Part shown: one piece after another, positions 18,324 through 28,169 of the stretch | Layout: each line of letters opens with the position of its first letter | Numbering within the stretch: the stretch's first letter is position 1 | Source of the DNA: Dactylococcopsis salina PCC 8305 | GTDB taxonomy: Bacteria; Cyanobacteriota; Cyanobacteriia; Cyanobacteriales; Rubidibacteraceae | Assembly: GCF_000317615.1 (NCBI RefSeq) | Contig: NC_019780.1 | Location: 2,749,840-2,813,839 of the forward strand | Direction: 5' to 3' | Length of the DNA: 64,000 nucleotides | Translations under genes and position numbers: made by a program | Notes under the pieces: model-generated | Told to the model about the DNA's origin: nothing | Databases searched by the model: none | Seen by the model: the letters and a program-made list of their open reading frames with translations, nothing else

Positions 18324-18971
18324 TTAAACGGAAACATCCCCTAATTCTTCCACAACGCCACCTTCGATCGCGTCCTCTTCGCTGGTTGCGTCTTCTGGTG
18401 CGGGTTCCGCGCCTTGTGCTTCCACAAGGGTTAAAACCGTGCGTTCTGGATCATCACTAGCAGTTACACCTTCAGGCAGGTTAAGCTCACCAATATGTAA
18501 CGTTGTTCCCACAGGCATTTCGGTCACATCAATGTTAATCACTTCGGGAATTTGATCAGGAGGGCATTGAATCGTTAATTCTGTAATAATTTGTTCGAGA
18601 ACGCCTCCTTCTCGAACTCCCTCCGCTTCACCTTCTAGGTTAACGGGAACAGTCACTTCCACGCTATCTTGACCGGCGACAGCGAAGAAACTAACGTGAT
18701 AAATATCCGGTCGCCAGGGATGTTTTTGTACTTCCCGAATCAATGCTTTTCCTTTCCAAGACGCATCCGTAACCGCTACTTCCACTAGACTATTGTTAAT
18801 GGAAGCATTTTTGAGCAACATTTCCACATCTTTCGCTTTAGCCACAAGCGACATCGATTCCGCGCCCTTGTGTCCATATAAAGCGGTAGGAATAAAGCCC
18901 TCACGGCGTAATGCTCTTGGTTTACTCCCTTCAGGTCGCGTTTCACATTCAAATTTAATCGCTGTTGTCAT
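18324..18971 (-). CDS. rplY: 50S ribosomal protein L25/general stress protein Ctc
   Basis: Binds 5S rRNA in the large ribosomal subunit. The 215-aa protein is the long Ctc/TL5 form: an N-terminal L25 domain (about 1-95, with RRxGFIPTALYG and HVSFFAV) and a C-terminal beta domain (100-185, VTVPVNLEGEAEGVREGGVL and IDVTEMPVGTTLHI), followed by an acidic tail rich in Glu and Ala. The ATG is preceded by GAGAG. It is monocistronic. Upstream lies the largest repeat block of the window. Confidence 0.94.
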   Translation of the reverse strand: MTTAIKFECETRPEGSKPRALRREGFIPTALYGHKGAESMSLVAKAKDVEMLLKNASINNSLVEVAVTDASWKGKALIREVQKHPWRPDIYHVSFFAVAGQDSVEVTVPVNLEGEAEGVREGGVLEQIITELTIQCPPDQIPEVINIDVTEMPVGTTLHIGELNLPEGVTASDDPERTVLTLVEAQGAEPAPEDATSEEDAIEGGVVEELGDVSV

Positions 18972-19029
18972 TTTGATTTTCTCTCTAGTTGATGATTGTG
19001 CAAAAAATGAAAGGATTCAGGAGTTACGC

Positions 19030-19376
19030 ACTTGCCCCCTAAATCCCCCAAGTCTGGGGGACTTTATGAGTTGCTCTCCCCCAAAGTTGGGGGGTAGGGG
19101 GGCGAAATTAACCCCCTAAATCCCCCAAGTCTGGGGGGTAGGGGGGCGAAATCAACCCCCTAAATCCCCCAAGTCTGGGGGACTTTATGAGTTGCTCTCC
19201 CCCAAAGTTGGGGGGTAGGGGGGCGAAATCAACCCCCTAAATCCCCCAAGTCTGGGGGACTTTATGAGTTGCTCTCCCCCAAAGTTGGGGGGTAGGGGGG
19301 CGAAATTAACCCCCTAAATCCCCCAAGTCTGGGGGGTAGGGGGGCGAAATTAACCCCCTAAATCCCCCAAAGTTGG
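19030..19376. repeat. Tandem C/G hairpin array upstream of rplY
   Basis: About six alternating units are seen. One is CCCCCTAAATCCCCCAAGTC followed by TGGGGG. The other is CTCCCCCAAAGTTGGGG and GGTAGGGGGGCGAAAT. Some units carry GACTTTATGAGTTG between them. Runs of six guanines separated by TA recur, so four-stranded structures are conceivable. There is no gene here; the short reading frames crossing it (for example near 18793-19119) are artefacts. The array also separates rplY from its normal promoter region. Confidence 0.85.
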
Positions 19377-19574
19377 CAGGGCTGTTTCATTCTCGGGGTC
19401 AAAATTGAATGCGATCGCCTGAACCTCTTACGGTACGTTCGATCGAGACGTTTTTCCTACTTTTTGGCTTTTTCATAAGAAAAAAGAGTCCTGAAATCTC
19501 CCCCATCTCCCTTGTCTCCCTTGTCTCCCCCATCTCCCTACCTCCCTTGATTTCAAAAGAATGAAACAGCCCTG
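19377..19574. mobile_element. 198-bp inverted-repeat element (MITE) with 11-bp target duplication
   Basis: Perfect 17-bp ends, CAGGGCTGTTTCATTCT (19377-19393) and its reverse complement (19558-19574), enclose non-coding DNA with GAAATCTCCCCCATCTCC-type pyrimidine tracts. CCCAAAGTTGG flanks both sides (19366-19376 and 19575-19585), a direct target duplication inside the C/G array. There is no transposase inside, so it must move in trans, if at all. Confidence 0.85.
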
Positions 19575-19624
19575 CCCAAAGTTGGGGGGTAGGGGGGCGA
19601 AATTCATTTGCCTAAGTCCTAGTC

Positions 19625-21001
<1,377 letters not shown>

Positions 21002-21114
21002 CTATACTATTAAAGTTGCTTCAGTTTTCACAAACTACTATATTTATCACTTAAACTAGAGAAAGTCAATCTAATGTTACAAAATTAGATCAAAATGATC
21101 AGGGGAGGCTTATT

Positions 21115-22137
21115 GTGGCACTGTATGCAGATTTACATCGTCATCTCGGAGGTTCGGTTGTGCCGCGAGTTTTATGGCGCTATTTCCAACGCCATGATGC
21201 GGAGTTAAGCGCGAGGTTTCCAGACTATTACGAGTTTGAAGATTTTTATACCCGTCCTCGTAATACCTTAAATGAGTATCTAGAATTACATACGTTGGTG
21301 GAAAGTGTCCAAACCCCTGAGACGTTACCTTATTTTATTTATCGCTTGATTCGTGGGGCTTATGTGTTTGAAAATCTCGCTTATCTCGAATTACGTTATA
21401 CGCCCTATTTACGCACGGATCAAAGTTTAGATACCAAACAACGCATTGATCAAATGCGCGATGTTGTGAAGATTGTTGGGGAAGCAACCAAAGTGGGAGA
21501 ATATCCCATGATTACCAGTCAAATCCTTTGTATGCACTCCCGCCTCTCTTATGAAGTGAACCGCGCCATTGTGGATTTAGCGGCAGATCATCCCGAATAT
21601 GTGTGCGCTGTGGATTTAGCAGGCGGTGATGAACTCTATGCCGATCAATTGGACGAGTTAAAAAAATTATATCACTATGCCCGATCGCGCAACCTCAAAA
21701 CTACGGGTCATGTTTATGAAACCACTAATGGTTTATATCCCCAATTATTGCCCTATTTAATGCGAATTGGACACGGGATTCAGATTCCCCTCAAACATCC
21801 CGAATTACTCCCAGAATTGGCGGAAAGAGGGCAATGTTTAGAAGTTTGTCCCACCACCTACACCAAGACAGGAACATTAGATAATTTATCACAACTCAAA
21901 ACCGTATTCGATCGATGCTTTGAAGCAGGTGTCGATATCGCCATCTGTACCGACAACGCAGGGTTACATAATGTTCGGCTTCCCTTTGAATATGAAAACC
22001 TCCTCACCCTTGATGTCATTGGCTTTGAGCAACTCCAAGCCTGTCAAGAAGCCGCCTTTCGCCATGCGTTCGCCTGGCCCTATAGTCAACCCCCCGCCTC
22101 CCTATTAACGGGATTATTACAAGGACGATATGATTAA
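21115..22137 (+). CDS. Adenosine deaminase-like amidohydrolase
   Basis: Probably deaminates adenosine or a related purine. The 340-aa TIM-barrel protein has the metal-binding HxH in LHRHLGG (7-13), the purine-binding AVDLAGGDE, the later zinc histidine in GHVYETT, RIGHGIQ and the aspartates of CTDNAG. All main ADA motifs are present, so it should be active, but substrate (adenosine, adenine or a modified base) is not fixed by sequence. The GTG start has AGGGGAGG 7 bases before it. Its position opposite purA fits a purine salvage role. Confidence 0.85.
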   Translation: MALYADLHRHLGGSVVPRVLWRYFQRHDAELSARFPDYYEFEDFYTRPRNTLNEYLELHTLVESVQTPETLPYFIYRLIRGAYVFENLAYLELRYTPYLRTDQSLDTKQRIDQMRDVVKIVGEATKVGEYPMITSQILCMHSRLSYEVNRAIVDLAADHPEYVCAVDLAGGDELYADQLDELKKLYHYARSRNLKTTGHVYETTNGLYPQLLPYLMRIGHGIQIPLKHPELLPELAERGQCLEVCPTTYTKTGTLDNLSQLKTVFDRCFEAGVDIAICTDNAGLHNVRLPFEYENLLTLDVIGFEQLQACQEAAFRHAFAWPYSQPPASLLTGLLQGRYD

Positions 22138-22193
22138 ACCTGTCGATTAAATGGAGGAGACGAAACCCAACAGTTAATTCTTACCCAAGAGTG

Positions 22194-22226
22194 TGGGATA
22201 CGCAGACTTTGACCAGAGAAAAATAA
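22194..22226 (+). repeat. 33-bp direct repeat, copy 1
   Basis: The unit begins TGGGATACGCAGACTTTGAC and ends AGAGAAAAATAA. Copies 2 and 3 lie at 23135-23167 and 24259-24291 in the same orientation. The repeats bracket toxin-antitoxin and xis genes. Confidence 0.8.
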
Positions 22227-22309
22227 GGTTAGAATAAGGCAAAAGGCAGGAATTTGAATTAACTGGAATGATAGATGAAATCACTTTTACTCGCCAAGAA
22301 GCGGAAAAA

Positions 22310-22720
22310 CTAATAATCGAAATAGATGAAAACTTCAGGAGAAACATGAAAAATTTTAGCTAACTTTTTAGCTTGTTTATTACTAATCGTTCGCTTGTTA
22401 TTCACGATTTCAGAAACCACTCCACTTGAGCCAATTTCTTCGCGGACTAAATCAGCTTGAGTAATCCCTTGTGATTCCATCAGAGTATTTAAAATAGAAA
22501 CAGGAGTCGCTTCAGACCCAAGAGAAAACTGTTGATTTTCATACATCTCAATTAAAACAGTCCAAACATCAAGTGCTTGTTCCTCTTCTTGATTTCGATT
22601 TTCTTTGAAGAAAAGACTCTCCGTAATAGACAACGCTTTGTTATATTGCTCTTCTGTTTTAATAACAAAAGGGAATATATTAGTAATATCTGTTAGATTT
22701 TGATTAGTAGTACGGGTCAT
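22310..22720 (-). CDS. higA: HigA-type antitoxin
   Basis: This is the antitoxin and autorepressor of a HigBA module. From the ATG at 22720 it has 136 residues. The C-terminal half holds a helix-turn-helix of the Xre/HigA type (VSILNTLMESQGITQADLVR, then SSGVVSEIVNNKRTISNKQA), preceded by an acidic region with ETEEQYNKAL-like character. The ATG is set by GGAGGCTT upstream. The start overlaps the end of higB by 17 bases, the usual toxin-first order. It should neutralise HigB and repress its own promoter. Confidence 0.85.
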   Translation of the reverse strand: MTRTTNQNLTDITNIFPFVIKTEEQYNKALSITESLFFKENRNQEEEQALDVWTVLIEMYENQQFSLGSEATPVSILNTLMESQGITQADLVREEIGSSGVVSEIVNNKRTISNKQAKKLAKIFHVSPEVFIYFDY

Positions 22721-23003
22721 TTTTCCAAGCCTCCTTATCATACTCAGCATGAGTGAGAACATACTTGATGAAGATTATTTGTTTTTGATAATCAATTCCT
22801 ACAATGAGACGATAATGATTTCCCTTAATGTTAAATACTGTAAAATTGCCGATCGAATCTGCACTCTTAAACGTTTTTCGGACATCATTAAGGCTTGTCC
22901 AATTAGCACTTTTAGCAATCTTATACCAGTCATCTAAAGATTGTCTTAAATCAGGATGTTTATTGGCAGCGACTCGGAGAGTTTTGTAACTGATAATCCT
23001 CAT
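22704..23003 (-). CDS. higB: HigB-type toxin (mRNA interferase)
   Basis: This is the toxin half of the module. The 99-aa protein has the HigB-family RelE-like fold signs: an N-terminal helix (LRQSLDDWYKIAKSANW), NFTVFNIKGNHYRLIVGIDY, and IIFIKYVLTHAEYDKEAWK with the catalytic-region histidine and the closing W-K. It likely cuts ribosome-bound mRNA. Translation is coupled to higA by a 17-base overlap. The promoter would lie in the AT-rich 23004-23045 stretch. Confidence 0.88.
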   Translation of the reverse strand: MRIISYKTLRVAANKHPDLRQSLDDWYKIAKSANWTSLNDVRKTFKSADSIGNFTVFNIKGNHYRLIVGIDYQKQIIFIKYVLTHAEYDKEAWKNDPYY

Positions 23004-23134
23004 GTTAAATTGATATATGTTCTAATACTCTCATATTGAGAGTAAAAGTGTCAACATCAATCATTTAGCAGAAATTCAGTAGGGTGCTTAGATTTCTTGA
23101 GAGTTTTCTCCTGAGTGAATCCGACTTTGATCGG

Positions 23135-23167
23135 TGGGATACGCAACCTTTAACGAGAGAAAAATAA
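23135..23167 (+). repeat. 33-bp direct repeat, copy 2
   Basis: The unit begins TGGGATACGCAACCTTTAAC and ends AGAGAAAAATAA. It supplies the last four codons and the TAA stop of the small antitoxin gene on the opposite strand. Confidence 0.75.
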
Positions 23168-23329
23168 TACCATATTCAGAGTTTCATCGTCAGAGACTGC
23201 TTCCATCAGTTGAACTAATCCATAATCTTCTAGGATTTCCTCGATTTTTTCAAATTCAGCGATCGGAATCTGAACAGCAATTGGCTGCTGATTAGTGTCT
23301 AATACATAGTTTTTGTTGATTTTTAGCAT
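23150..23329 (-). CDS. Small orphan antitoxin-like protein (59 aa)
   Basis: The reverse strand reads MLKINKNYVLDTNQQPIAVQ, then IPIAEFEKIEEILEDYGL, then LMEAVSDDETL. This is the pattern of short cyanobacterial antitoxins: a beta strand with DENQQPIAVQI, then a helix of the Phd/RelB kind. No toxin gene follows. The frame ends in VLFFSR inside the 33-bp repeat, which suggests that the repeat replaced the original C-terminus and the toxin. AGGTAA lies before the ATG. It may still be expressed but is probably a remnant. Confidence 0.6.
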   Translation of the reverse strand: MLKINKNYVLDTNQQPIAVQIPIAEFEKIEEILEDYGLVQLMEAVSDDETLNMVLFFSR

Positions 23330-23475
23330 TGAGTTACCTGATTCTTTTGAGGGTTTCTATAACTGATTGTAGCAACAGACAATAGAACCCTCGTGATCGG
23401 TATGATTTTAAAGAGGGATCACGCTATTATAAAAAAGTGTTCGATGTTGCCCAACCGAGACAGTAAAATTAAGAT

Positions 23476-23891
23476 ATGTCAGCTAAAGATAGGATTCATG
23501 ATACAGTTAAAATGCACTAATCAAAGATGGTTGGGACATTGTTGCTGACCCTTATCCGATTCAATATAAAGAGGTTAGGCTACTGGCTGATCTTGCTGGA
23601 GAAAAGGCGATCGCTGCAACAAAAGAAGAGCAAAAAGTTGTGATTGAGGTGAAGAGTTTTGTTGGTCGTTCTCCAATGCGGGAATTTCAAACGGCTTTGG
23701 GTCAATACCTAATTTATAGAACTTTTATTGAGCAGACGCACGCTGACTATAAAATTTATTTAGCGGTCAATCAAGATATTTACGATCAATTTTTTCAACA
23801 AATTGCGATTCAGTTAATTTTGACAACTTATCAACTTTTATTATTAATTGTTGATTTGAATACAGAGGAAGTTAGACGATGGATCAATTAA
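23476..23891 (+). pseudogene. xisH: xisH with a one-base frameshift
   Basis: XisH belongs to the XisH/XisI pair named after fdxN-element excision control in heterocystous cyanobacteria. It has an endonuclease-like fold. The sequence starts MSAKDRIHDTVK at 23476, then shifts frame at the A-run 23509-23512. One extra A would restore NALIKDGWDIVADPYPI and join the long open frame that contains KVVIEVKSFVGRSPMREFQ (the E-x-K nuclease-like motif) and runs to 23891. As given, the gene is broken. A sequencing error or slippage in the homopolymer cannot be excluded. It overlaps xisI by 13 bases. Confidence 0.8.
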
Positions 23892-24220
23892 ATCATTACC
23901 AAACAATCATCAAGAAAATCTTAACGGAATATCATAAAATTTTCTTACAAGTCTCTGACCCCGATGTCGATGAAGTATTAATTTTTGATGATGAACGATG
24001 TCACTATATTTGGTTAAATATCGGTTGGAAAGATGGAGAAAAAGTTAATGCAATGTCGGTTTATGTTCGTCTTAAAAATAATAAAATTTACATTGAGGAA
24101 GATTGGACAGAAGAAGGAATTGCGAATGAATTAATCAGAGAAGGGATTGCTAAAGAAGAGATTGTGTTAGCTTTTTATTCTCCTGAACATCGTAAGTTTA
24201 CTGATTGTGCGATCGCATAA
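23879..24220 (+). CDS. xisI: XisI family protein
   Basis: This is the partner of XisH. The 113-aa sequence matches the family: MDQLNHYQTIIKKILTEYH, then DDERCHYIWLNIGWKDGEKV, the YVRLKNNKIYIEEDWTEEGI strand, and VLAFYSPEHRKFTDCAIA at the end. It looks intact although xisH upstream is frameshifted. Their 13-base overlap suggests coupled translation. These pairs are widespread and mobile in cyanobacteria outside heterocyst elements; their general function is not established. Confidence 0.9.
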   Translation: MDQLNHYQTIIKKILTEYHKIFLQVSDPDVDEVLIFDDERCHYIWLNIGWKDGEKVNAMSVYVRLKNNKIYIEEDWTEEGIANELIREGIAKEEIVLAFYSPEHRKFTDCAIA

Positions 24221-24258
24221 CAATTTTTTGAAATGTCCTAAAACAGCGCGATTAAATC

Positions 24259-24291
24259 TGGGATACGCAGACTTTGACGAGAGAAAAATAA
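24259..24291 (+). repeat. 33-bp direct repeat, copy 3
   Basis: The unit begins TGGGATACGCAGACTTTGAC and ends AGAGAAAAATAA. It differs from copy 1 at one visible position. It closes the xis segment and precedes the Phd-type antitoxin gene. Confidence 0.8.
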
Positions 24292-24355
24292 CAAGAGAGT
24301 GCGATCGCACCAATATTGCTATTATGTACAAAGTAGTCAAAGCGAGGAAAGTATT

Positions 24356-24619
24356 ATGAAAAGCTACACATTAACCCAAACTCGTAACCGACATGGAGAA
24401 GTATTCGATCGCGCTAAAATCGAGCCGGTGCTAGTGACTAAACAAGAAAGACCAAGTCACGTCATTCTTTCTGCGGAAGCGTACCAGAAACTAATTGCCA
24501 GACTGGAAGAGTTAGAGGATGTAAGTTGGGGTAAGGCAGCACAAACGGCTTTCAATGAATCTTCAATGGTAGGAACCGATCAATTTACCACAGCTTTAGA
24601 GAAAATTGCCAATGGTTGA
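24356..24619 (+). CDS. Phd/YefM-type antitoxin
   Basis: The 87-aa protein begins MKSYTLTQTRNRHGEVFDRA, followed by VLVTKQERPSHVILSAEAYQ, the Phd/YefM pattern: DNA-binding N-terminus with a beta strand that copies a promoter element. GAGGAAAG precedes the ATG; an open extension to 24299 has no support. No toxin gene lies downstream (the next gene, susA, is on the other strand), so this is an orphan, or its toxin has been lost. Confidence 0.8.
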   Translation: MKSYTLTQTRNRHGEVFDRAKIEPVLVTKQERPSHVILSAEAYQKLIARLEELEDVSWGKAAQTAFNESSMVGTDQFTTALEKIANG

Positions 24620-24703
24620 TTGATTTAATTTAGCCCCTTCGACCAGATCAGGGAACACCTAACCCCCAAAATTGGGGGAATTAAGCGGGTTAATCTTTTA
24701 CAC

Positions 24704-27127
24704 TTACCGTCCTTGATGTTGTTCTAACAAAGCCTGCGATCGAGGCTTATAAATCAGATAAAATAGGGATTCAATATAACGCAACATATCCTCCCGATTT
24801 TCCTGCGAGGTAAAGTTCCAGAAACCGTAGATTCGCGCTAAAGACAACAGTTTAGTGGTGTGAATCTTCCAAGTATAACTGGTATAAACCCGTTGCATTG
24901 CCTTCTCAGAAATCTCACCCCATAGTTCAGGATTGCGATCGCATTTTTGCACAAAATCAAGAATTTTCTGCGCCGTTTCCTCTAAATTAGTGGGATTAAT
25001 GTAAAACCCGTTTACTTGGTCTTGAATAATCTCCAATGGTCCCCCAAACTGCGTTCCAAACGTCGGTAAACCAGAAATCATCGCTTCTAAAATCGTCAAA
25101 CCAAACGCTTCAAACAAAGCGGGTTGCACAAAAATTCCGTGATGGTCAGCAATAACGCGATAGACTTCTCCTGAATCACTTTTCGGGAGTCGCACTCCTA
25201 ACCAGCGAATTTTTCCTTGTAGGTTGTATTCTTCAATGAGACGATACATTTTCTCAATTTCGTCTTTTTCCTCGCTGTCTGTCGTCTCAGAAACGTGAAG
25301 TTTTCCCGCGATTAAAATCAAATTACAATGTTCCTGTAACTGTGGCGAACGTCCGAAACATTCCACTAACCCCGTCAAGTTTTTAATCCGATCTAAACGC
25401 GCCATGGAAAACAAGGGACGTTTACTAGGATCATCTAACTTACCAAACACTTGAGACTCATCTTCTTTATAGAATAATAACTCTTCCACCTGTTCAATGC
25501 GGTTAGGAATGCGGTCTTCTGTATTTTTATAGGGGAAATAAATGTTTTCATTCACTCCTGGGGGAACAACATTAAACTTGGGAGAAAACAATTCAATCCC
25601 ATTGACCACATGATAGAGATCAGGCATAGTAAAGTTTTGGTAAGACTCATATTGTCCCACGCTGTCGGGTCGTCCCACAATTTCTTGATAGGTACTGCTG
25701 ATGATACATTGCGCCGCATTCATCGCAATCAAATCGGCGGTAAATTGAATCGAGAAATGATAATTCTCCTCTAAATCTTGCCAGTAAAGATTACTAAATA
25801 AATACTTTGACTTTTCCAACGCATGGGCGACATTAAATTGGGTAACATTAAGACGACGGGCTAACAGAAACGCCACCAAATTCCCATCAGAATAGTTGCC
25901 AATAATCAGGTTGGGTTTTCCTTCTAATTCTGCACAAATTTCTCTTTCCGCATCAATGGCGTAAGTTTCCAGATAGGGCCAAATTTCAAAGCGAGAAATC
26001 CAATCTTGAGTTACATTCGGGTTATTTTCTCGGAAAGGAACTCGCAATATCCAACCGTTTTCTGTACCATGAACTTTCTCTAGCCGTTCGTTACAGCGTG
26101 TCCCATCATTGTTAGGAATGAGACGAGACAGAATTAAAACTTTTGGTTTCACCCCTAAACTGGTTAAACCAGCGAGTTCAATATCTTCTTCTAGTTGTTT
26201 TTCTAAACTACGCGCTTGGTCTAAAACATAAACTACTTGTCCCCCTGTATCTGGTCGTCCTAACACCCCTTCTTGTCCAAACCAACCATGAACCGACACT
26301 AAGACGATTTTAAAGATCATCGGGATACGGGAGAGGAAGGCTTCTAACCCTTTATTATCAGGGGAGTCAATGAGTTCGTCTAAAATTTCTAGACTTTCTT
26401 TAATGCGTCTCGCAGTGTTTCCCCAACCTGGTTCAAACCCCATGTTTTGTAAGTCGAAGCGGAAGTCTTCATAAGGTTTATTGTGCGGTAAATCATTCAC
26501 AAATGTGAGCGCAAGTTTTACTTGTGCGGAAAGTTGCTGTTGGTTCTGAATCCGTCCATTAATCAGCAGTGTAATTCCGTTATAACTGTGGAGACTGAGG
26601 AAATTATAAACCGCCGTTAACCATTGATTTGGGTCTTGGAATAGTTTACTGGACATATAGCGGTTCAGAAAATCGACCCCACGACCAATGTTTTTGGAAT
26701 CTTTAATAATCGGTGAGTAATCATAGAAGGGCTGAAAGTCAATTTCAAACACATCCCCTTCTTCAGGATTATAATGGTTCACGTATCGATCGCGCACATC
26801 TAACAATTCTTGTCTGGTCAGAGATTCCACACTAAAATCATCACAGATACGGTAGCTTTCCTGTTTAGCAATTTCAGGACGGACAATCAGATAAAGACTT
26901 TCATATTCTAAAATCAGTTCTTGGGTGTAATAGATGAGGCGACCCAATGCTGACGTTTTCGGGTAATCGAGAGACTTTTCTTGATCTTGACAGAAGCTAG
27001 AGAAAGCGTTGAGAATATCGTTTCGTAGGAGATAGCGATGAGACCCCTCACGACGGAGGAGATCAATAAAGTCTCGTAAATCAGTTTTTTCTTTACTTTC
27101 GAGGACAGCTTGTAGTAACTCAGACAT
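24704..27127 (-). CDS. susA: Sucrose synthase
   Basis: Reversibly cleaves sucrose with a nucleoside diphosphate to give NDP-glucose and fructose. The 807-aa protein has the N-terminal regulatory and localisation region typical of SUS (about 1-260), then the GT-B glycosyltransferase fold: VSVHGWFGQEGVLGRPDTGG (donor/acceptor loop, about 278-297), FSMARLDRIKNL, and EAFGLTILEAMISGLPTFGT for nucleotide-sugar binding. Length distinguishes it from sucrose-phosphate synthase. The ATG at 27127 has AAGGAA upstream. It lies next to other sugar and compatible-solute genes. The role (sucrose breakdown for ADP-glucose, or salt and stress adjustment) is inferred. Confidence 0.94.
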   Translation of the reverse strand: MSELLQAVLESKEKTDLRDFIDLLRREGSHRYLLRNDILNAFSSFCQDQEKSLDYPKTSALGRLIYYTQELILEYESLYLIVRPEIAKQESYRICDDFSVESLTRQELLDVRDRYVNHYNPEEGDVFEIDFQPFYDYSPIIKDSKNIGRGVDFLNRYMSSKLFQDPNQWLTAVYNFLSLHSYNGITLLINGRIQNQQQLSAQVKLALTFVNDLPHNKPYEDFRFDLQNMGFEPGWGNTARRIKESLEILDELIDSPDNKGLEAFLSRIPMIFKIVLVSVHGWFGQEGVLGRPDTGGQVVYVLDQARSLEKQLEEDIELAGLTSLGVKPKVLILSRLIPNNDGTRCNERLEKVHGTENGWILRVPFRENNPNVTQDWISRFEIWPYLETYAIDAEREICAELEGKPNLIIGNYSDGNLVAFLLARRLNVTQFNVAHALEKSKYLFSNLYWQDLEENYHFSIQFTADLIAMNAAQCIISSTYQEIVGRPDSVGQYESYQNFTMPDLYHVVNGIELFSPKFNVVPPGVNENIYFPYKNTEDRIPNRIEQVEELLFYKEDESQVFGKLDDPSKRPLFSMARLDRIKNLTGLVECFGRSPQLQEHCNLILIAGKLHVSETTDSEEKDEIEKMYRLIEEYNLQGKIRWLGVRLPKSDSGEVYRVIADHHGIFVQPALFEAFGLTILEAMISGLPTFGTQFGGPLEIIQDQVNGFYINPTNLEETAQKILDFVQKCDRNPELWGEISEKAMQRVYTSYTWKIHTTKLLSLARIYGFWNFTSQENREDMLRYIESLFYLIYKPRSQALLEQHQGR

Positions 27128-27212
27128 CAATATTTCCTTCTTGCTTACAACTTCGCAACCTAATATGGGTTAATCTGCAATTTGTTTCCACTTCCTTGAG
27201 GAGTAATTAACC

Positions 27213-28157
27213 TTGATCAAACTTATTATACAAATCCCGTGTTACAACGAAGAAGCCACGTTAGGCGCTACTTTGGCTGATTTGCCTCGTGAACTGCCAG
27301 GTGTTGATCAAATTCAATGGCTGATTATTGATGATGGTAGTCGCGATCGAACGGTAGAAGTTGCCGAAGCCAGTGGTGTTGATTATATTGTCCGTCACCC
27401 AAAAAATCAAGGGTTAGCCAAAGCCTTTATGACGGGTTTAAGACACAGTTTAGCTGCTGGCGCAGATATTATTGTTAATACTGATGCGGATAATCAGTAT
27501 TGCGCGACGGACATTCCCCATCTTATTGAACCAATTTTATTACAACGAGCAGAAATTGTCGTCGGGGCGCGACCAATTAATAAAATTCCCCATTTTTCTC
27601 CCATTAAGAAAACTTTGCAACGTTTAGGGAGTTATGTGGTTCGTTTAGCGAGTAATACGAACATCCCAGACGCACCCAGTGGGTTTCGTGCGTTTAGTCG
27701 TGAAGCAGCGTTTCAAATTAATGTTTTTGATAACTATACTTACACTTTAGAAACGATTATTCAAGCTGGACAAAAAGGAATGGCAATTACATCAGTTCCA
27801 GTGGGAGTTAATGGCGATTTACGTCCGTCTCGTTTAGTCAAGAGTACCCCTACTTATATTTTGCGGTCAATGACAACAATTCTCCGCATTTTTATGTTAT
27901 ACAAACCCCTTCGTTTCTTTTTAATTCTGGGTTCAATTCCTTTCAGTGCTGGGTTTTTATTAGGGGTGCGCTGGCTAATTTTCTTTTTTATGGGAACAGA
28001 CAGAACTCGCGTTCCTAGTTTGATTTTAACGGCGATTTTAATTTTAATTGGTTTTCAGTTATGGATGTTTGGTTTAGTTGCTGATTTGATGGCGGCGAAC
28101 CGTCGCTTAATGGAGGATATTCAGGTTAATTTAAGAAAAGAAAATAACGCTAATTAA
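27213..28157 (+). CDS. Family 2 glycosyltransferase, membrane-anchored
   Basis: The 314-aa protein has a GT-A domain: IQIPCYNEEATLG (7-19), IIDDGSRDRT, NTDADNQY for metal and nucleotide sugar, and VVGARP. Two C-terminal hydrophobic segments (about 235-257 and 270-293) would anchor it in the membrane. This resembles dolichol/undecaprenyl-phosphate hexose transferases, which hand sugars to a lipid carrier. The acceptor is unknown. It starts at TTG with GAGGAGT ahead, and ends 12 bases before stpA with the same orientation, so co-transcription with the glucosylglycerol phosphatase is likely. Confidence 0.82.
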   Translation: MIKLIIQIPCYNEEATLGATLADLPRELPGVDQIQWLIIDDGSRDRTVEVAEASGVDYIVRHPKNQGLAKAFMTGLRHSLAAGADIIVNTDADNQYCATDIPHLIEPILLQRAEIVVGARPINKIPHFSPIKKTLQRLGSYVVRLASNTNIPDAPSGFRAFSREAAFQINVFDNYTYTLETIIQAGQKGMAITSVPVGVNGDLRPSRLVKSTPTYILRSMTTILRIFMLYKPLRFFLILGSIPFSAGFLLGVRWLIFFFMGTDRTRVPSLILTAILILIGFQLWMFGLVADLMAANRRLMEDIQVNLRKENNAN

Positions 28158-28169
28158 GGAGATTTAATT

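Noticed and set aside
19030-19376. C/G tandem array considered as a CRISPR array
   Set aside because: The intervals between repeats are themselves repeated, and the repeats are self-complementary throughout.
22268-22363. 31-codon frame MIDEITFTRQEAEKL on the plus strand
   Set aside because: It overlaps the 3' end of higA in antisense. It could be a relic of a lost gene, but support is too weak.
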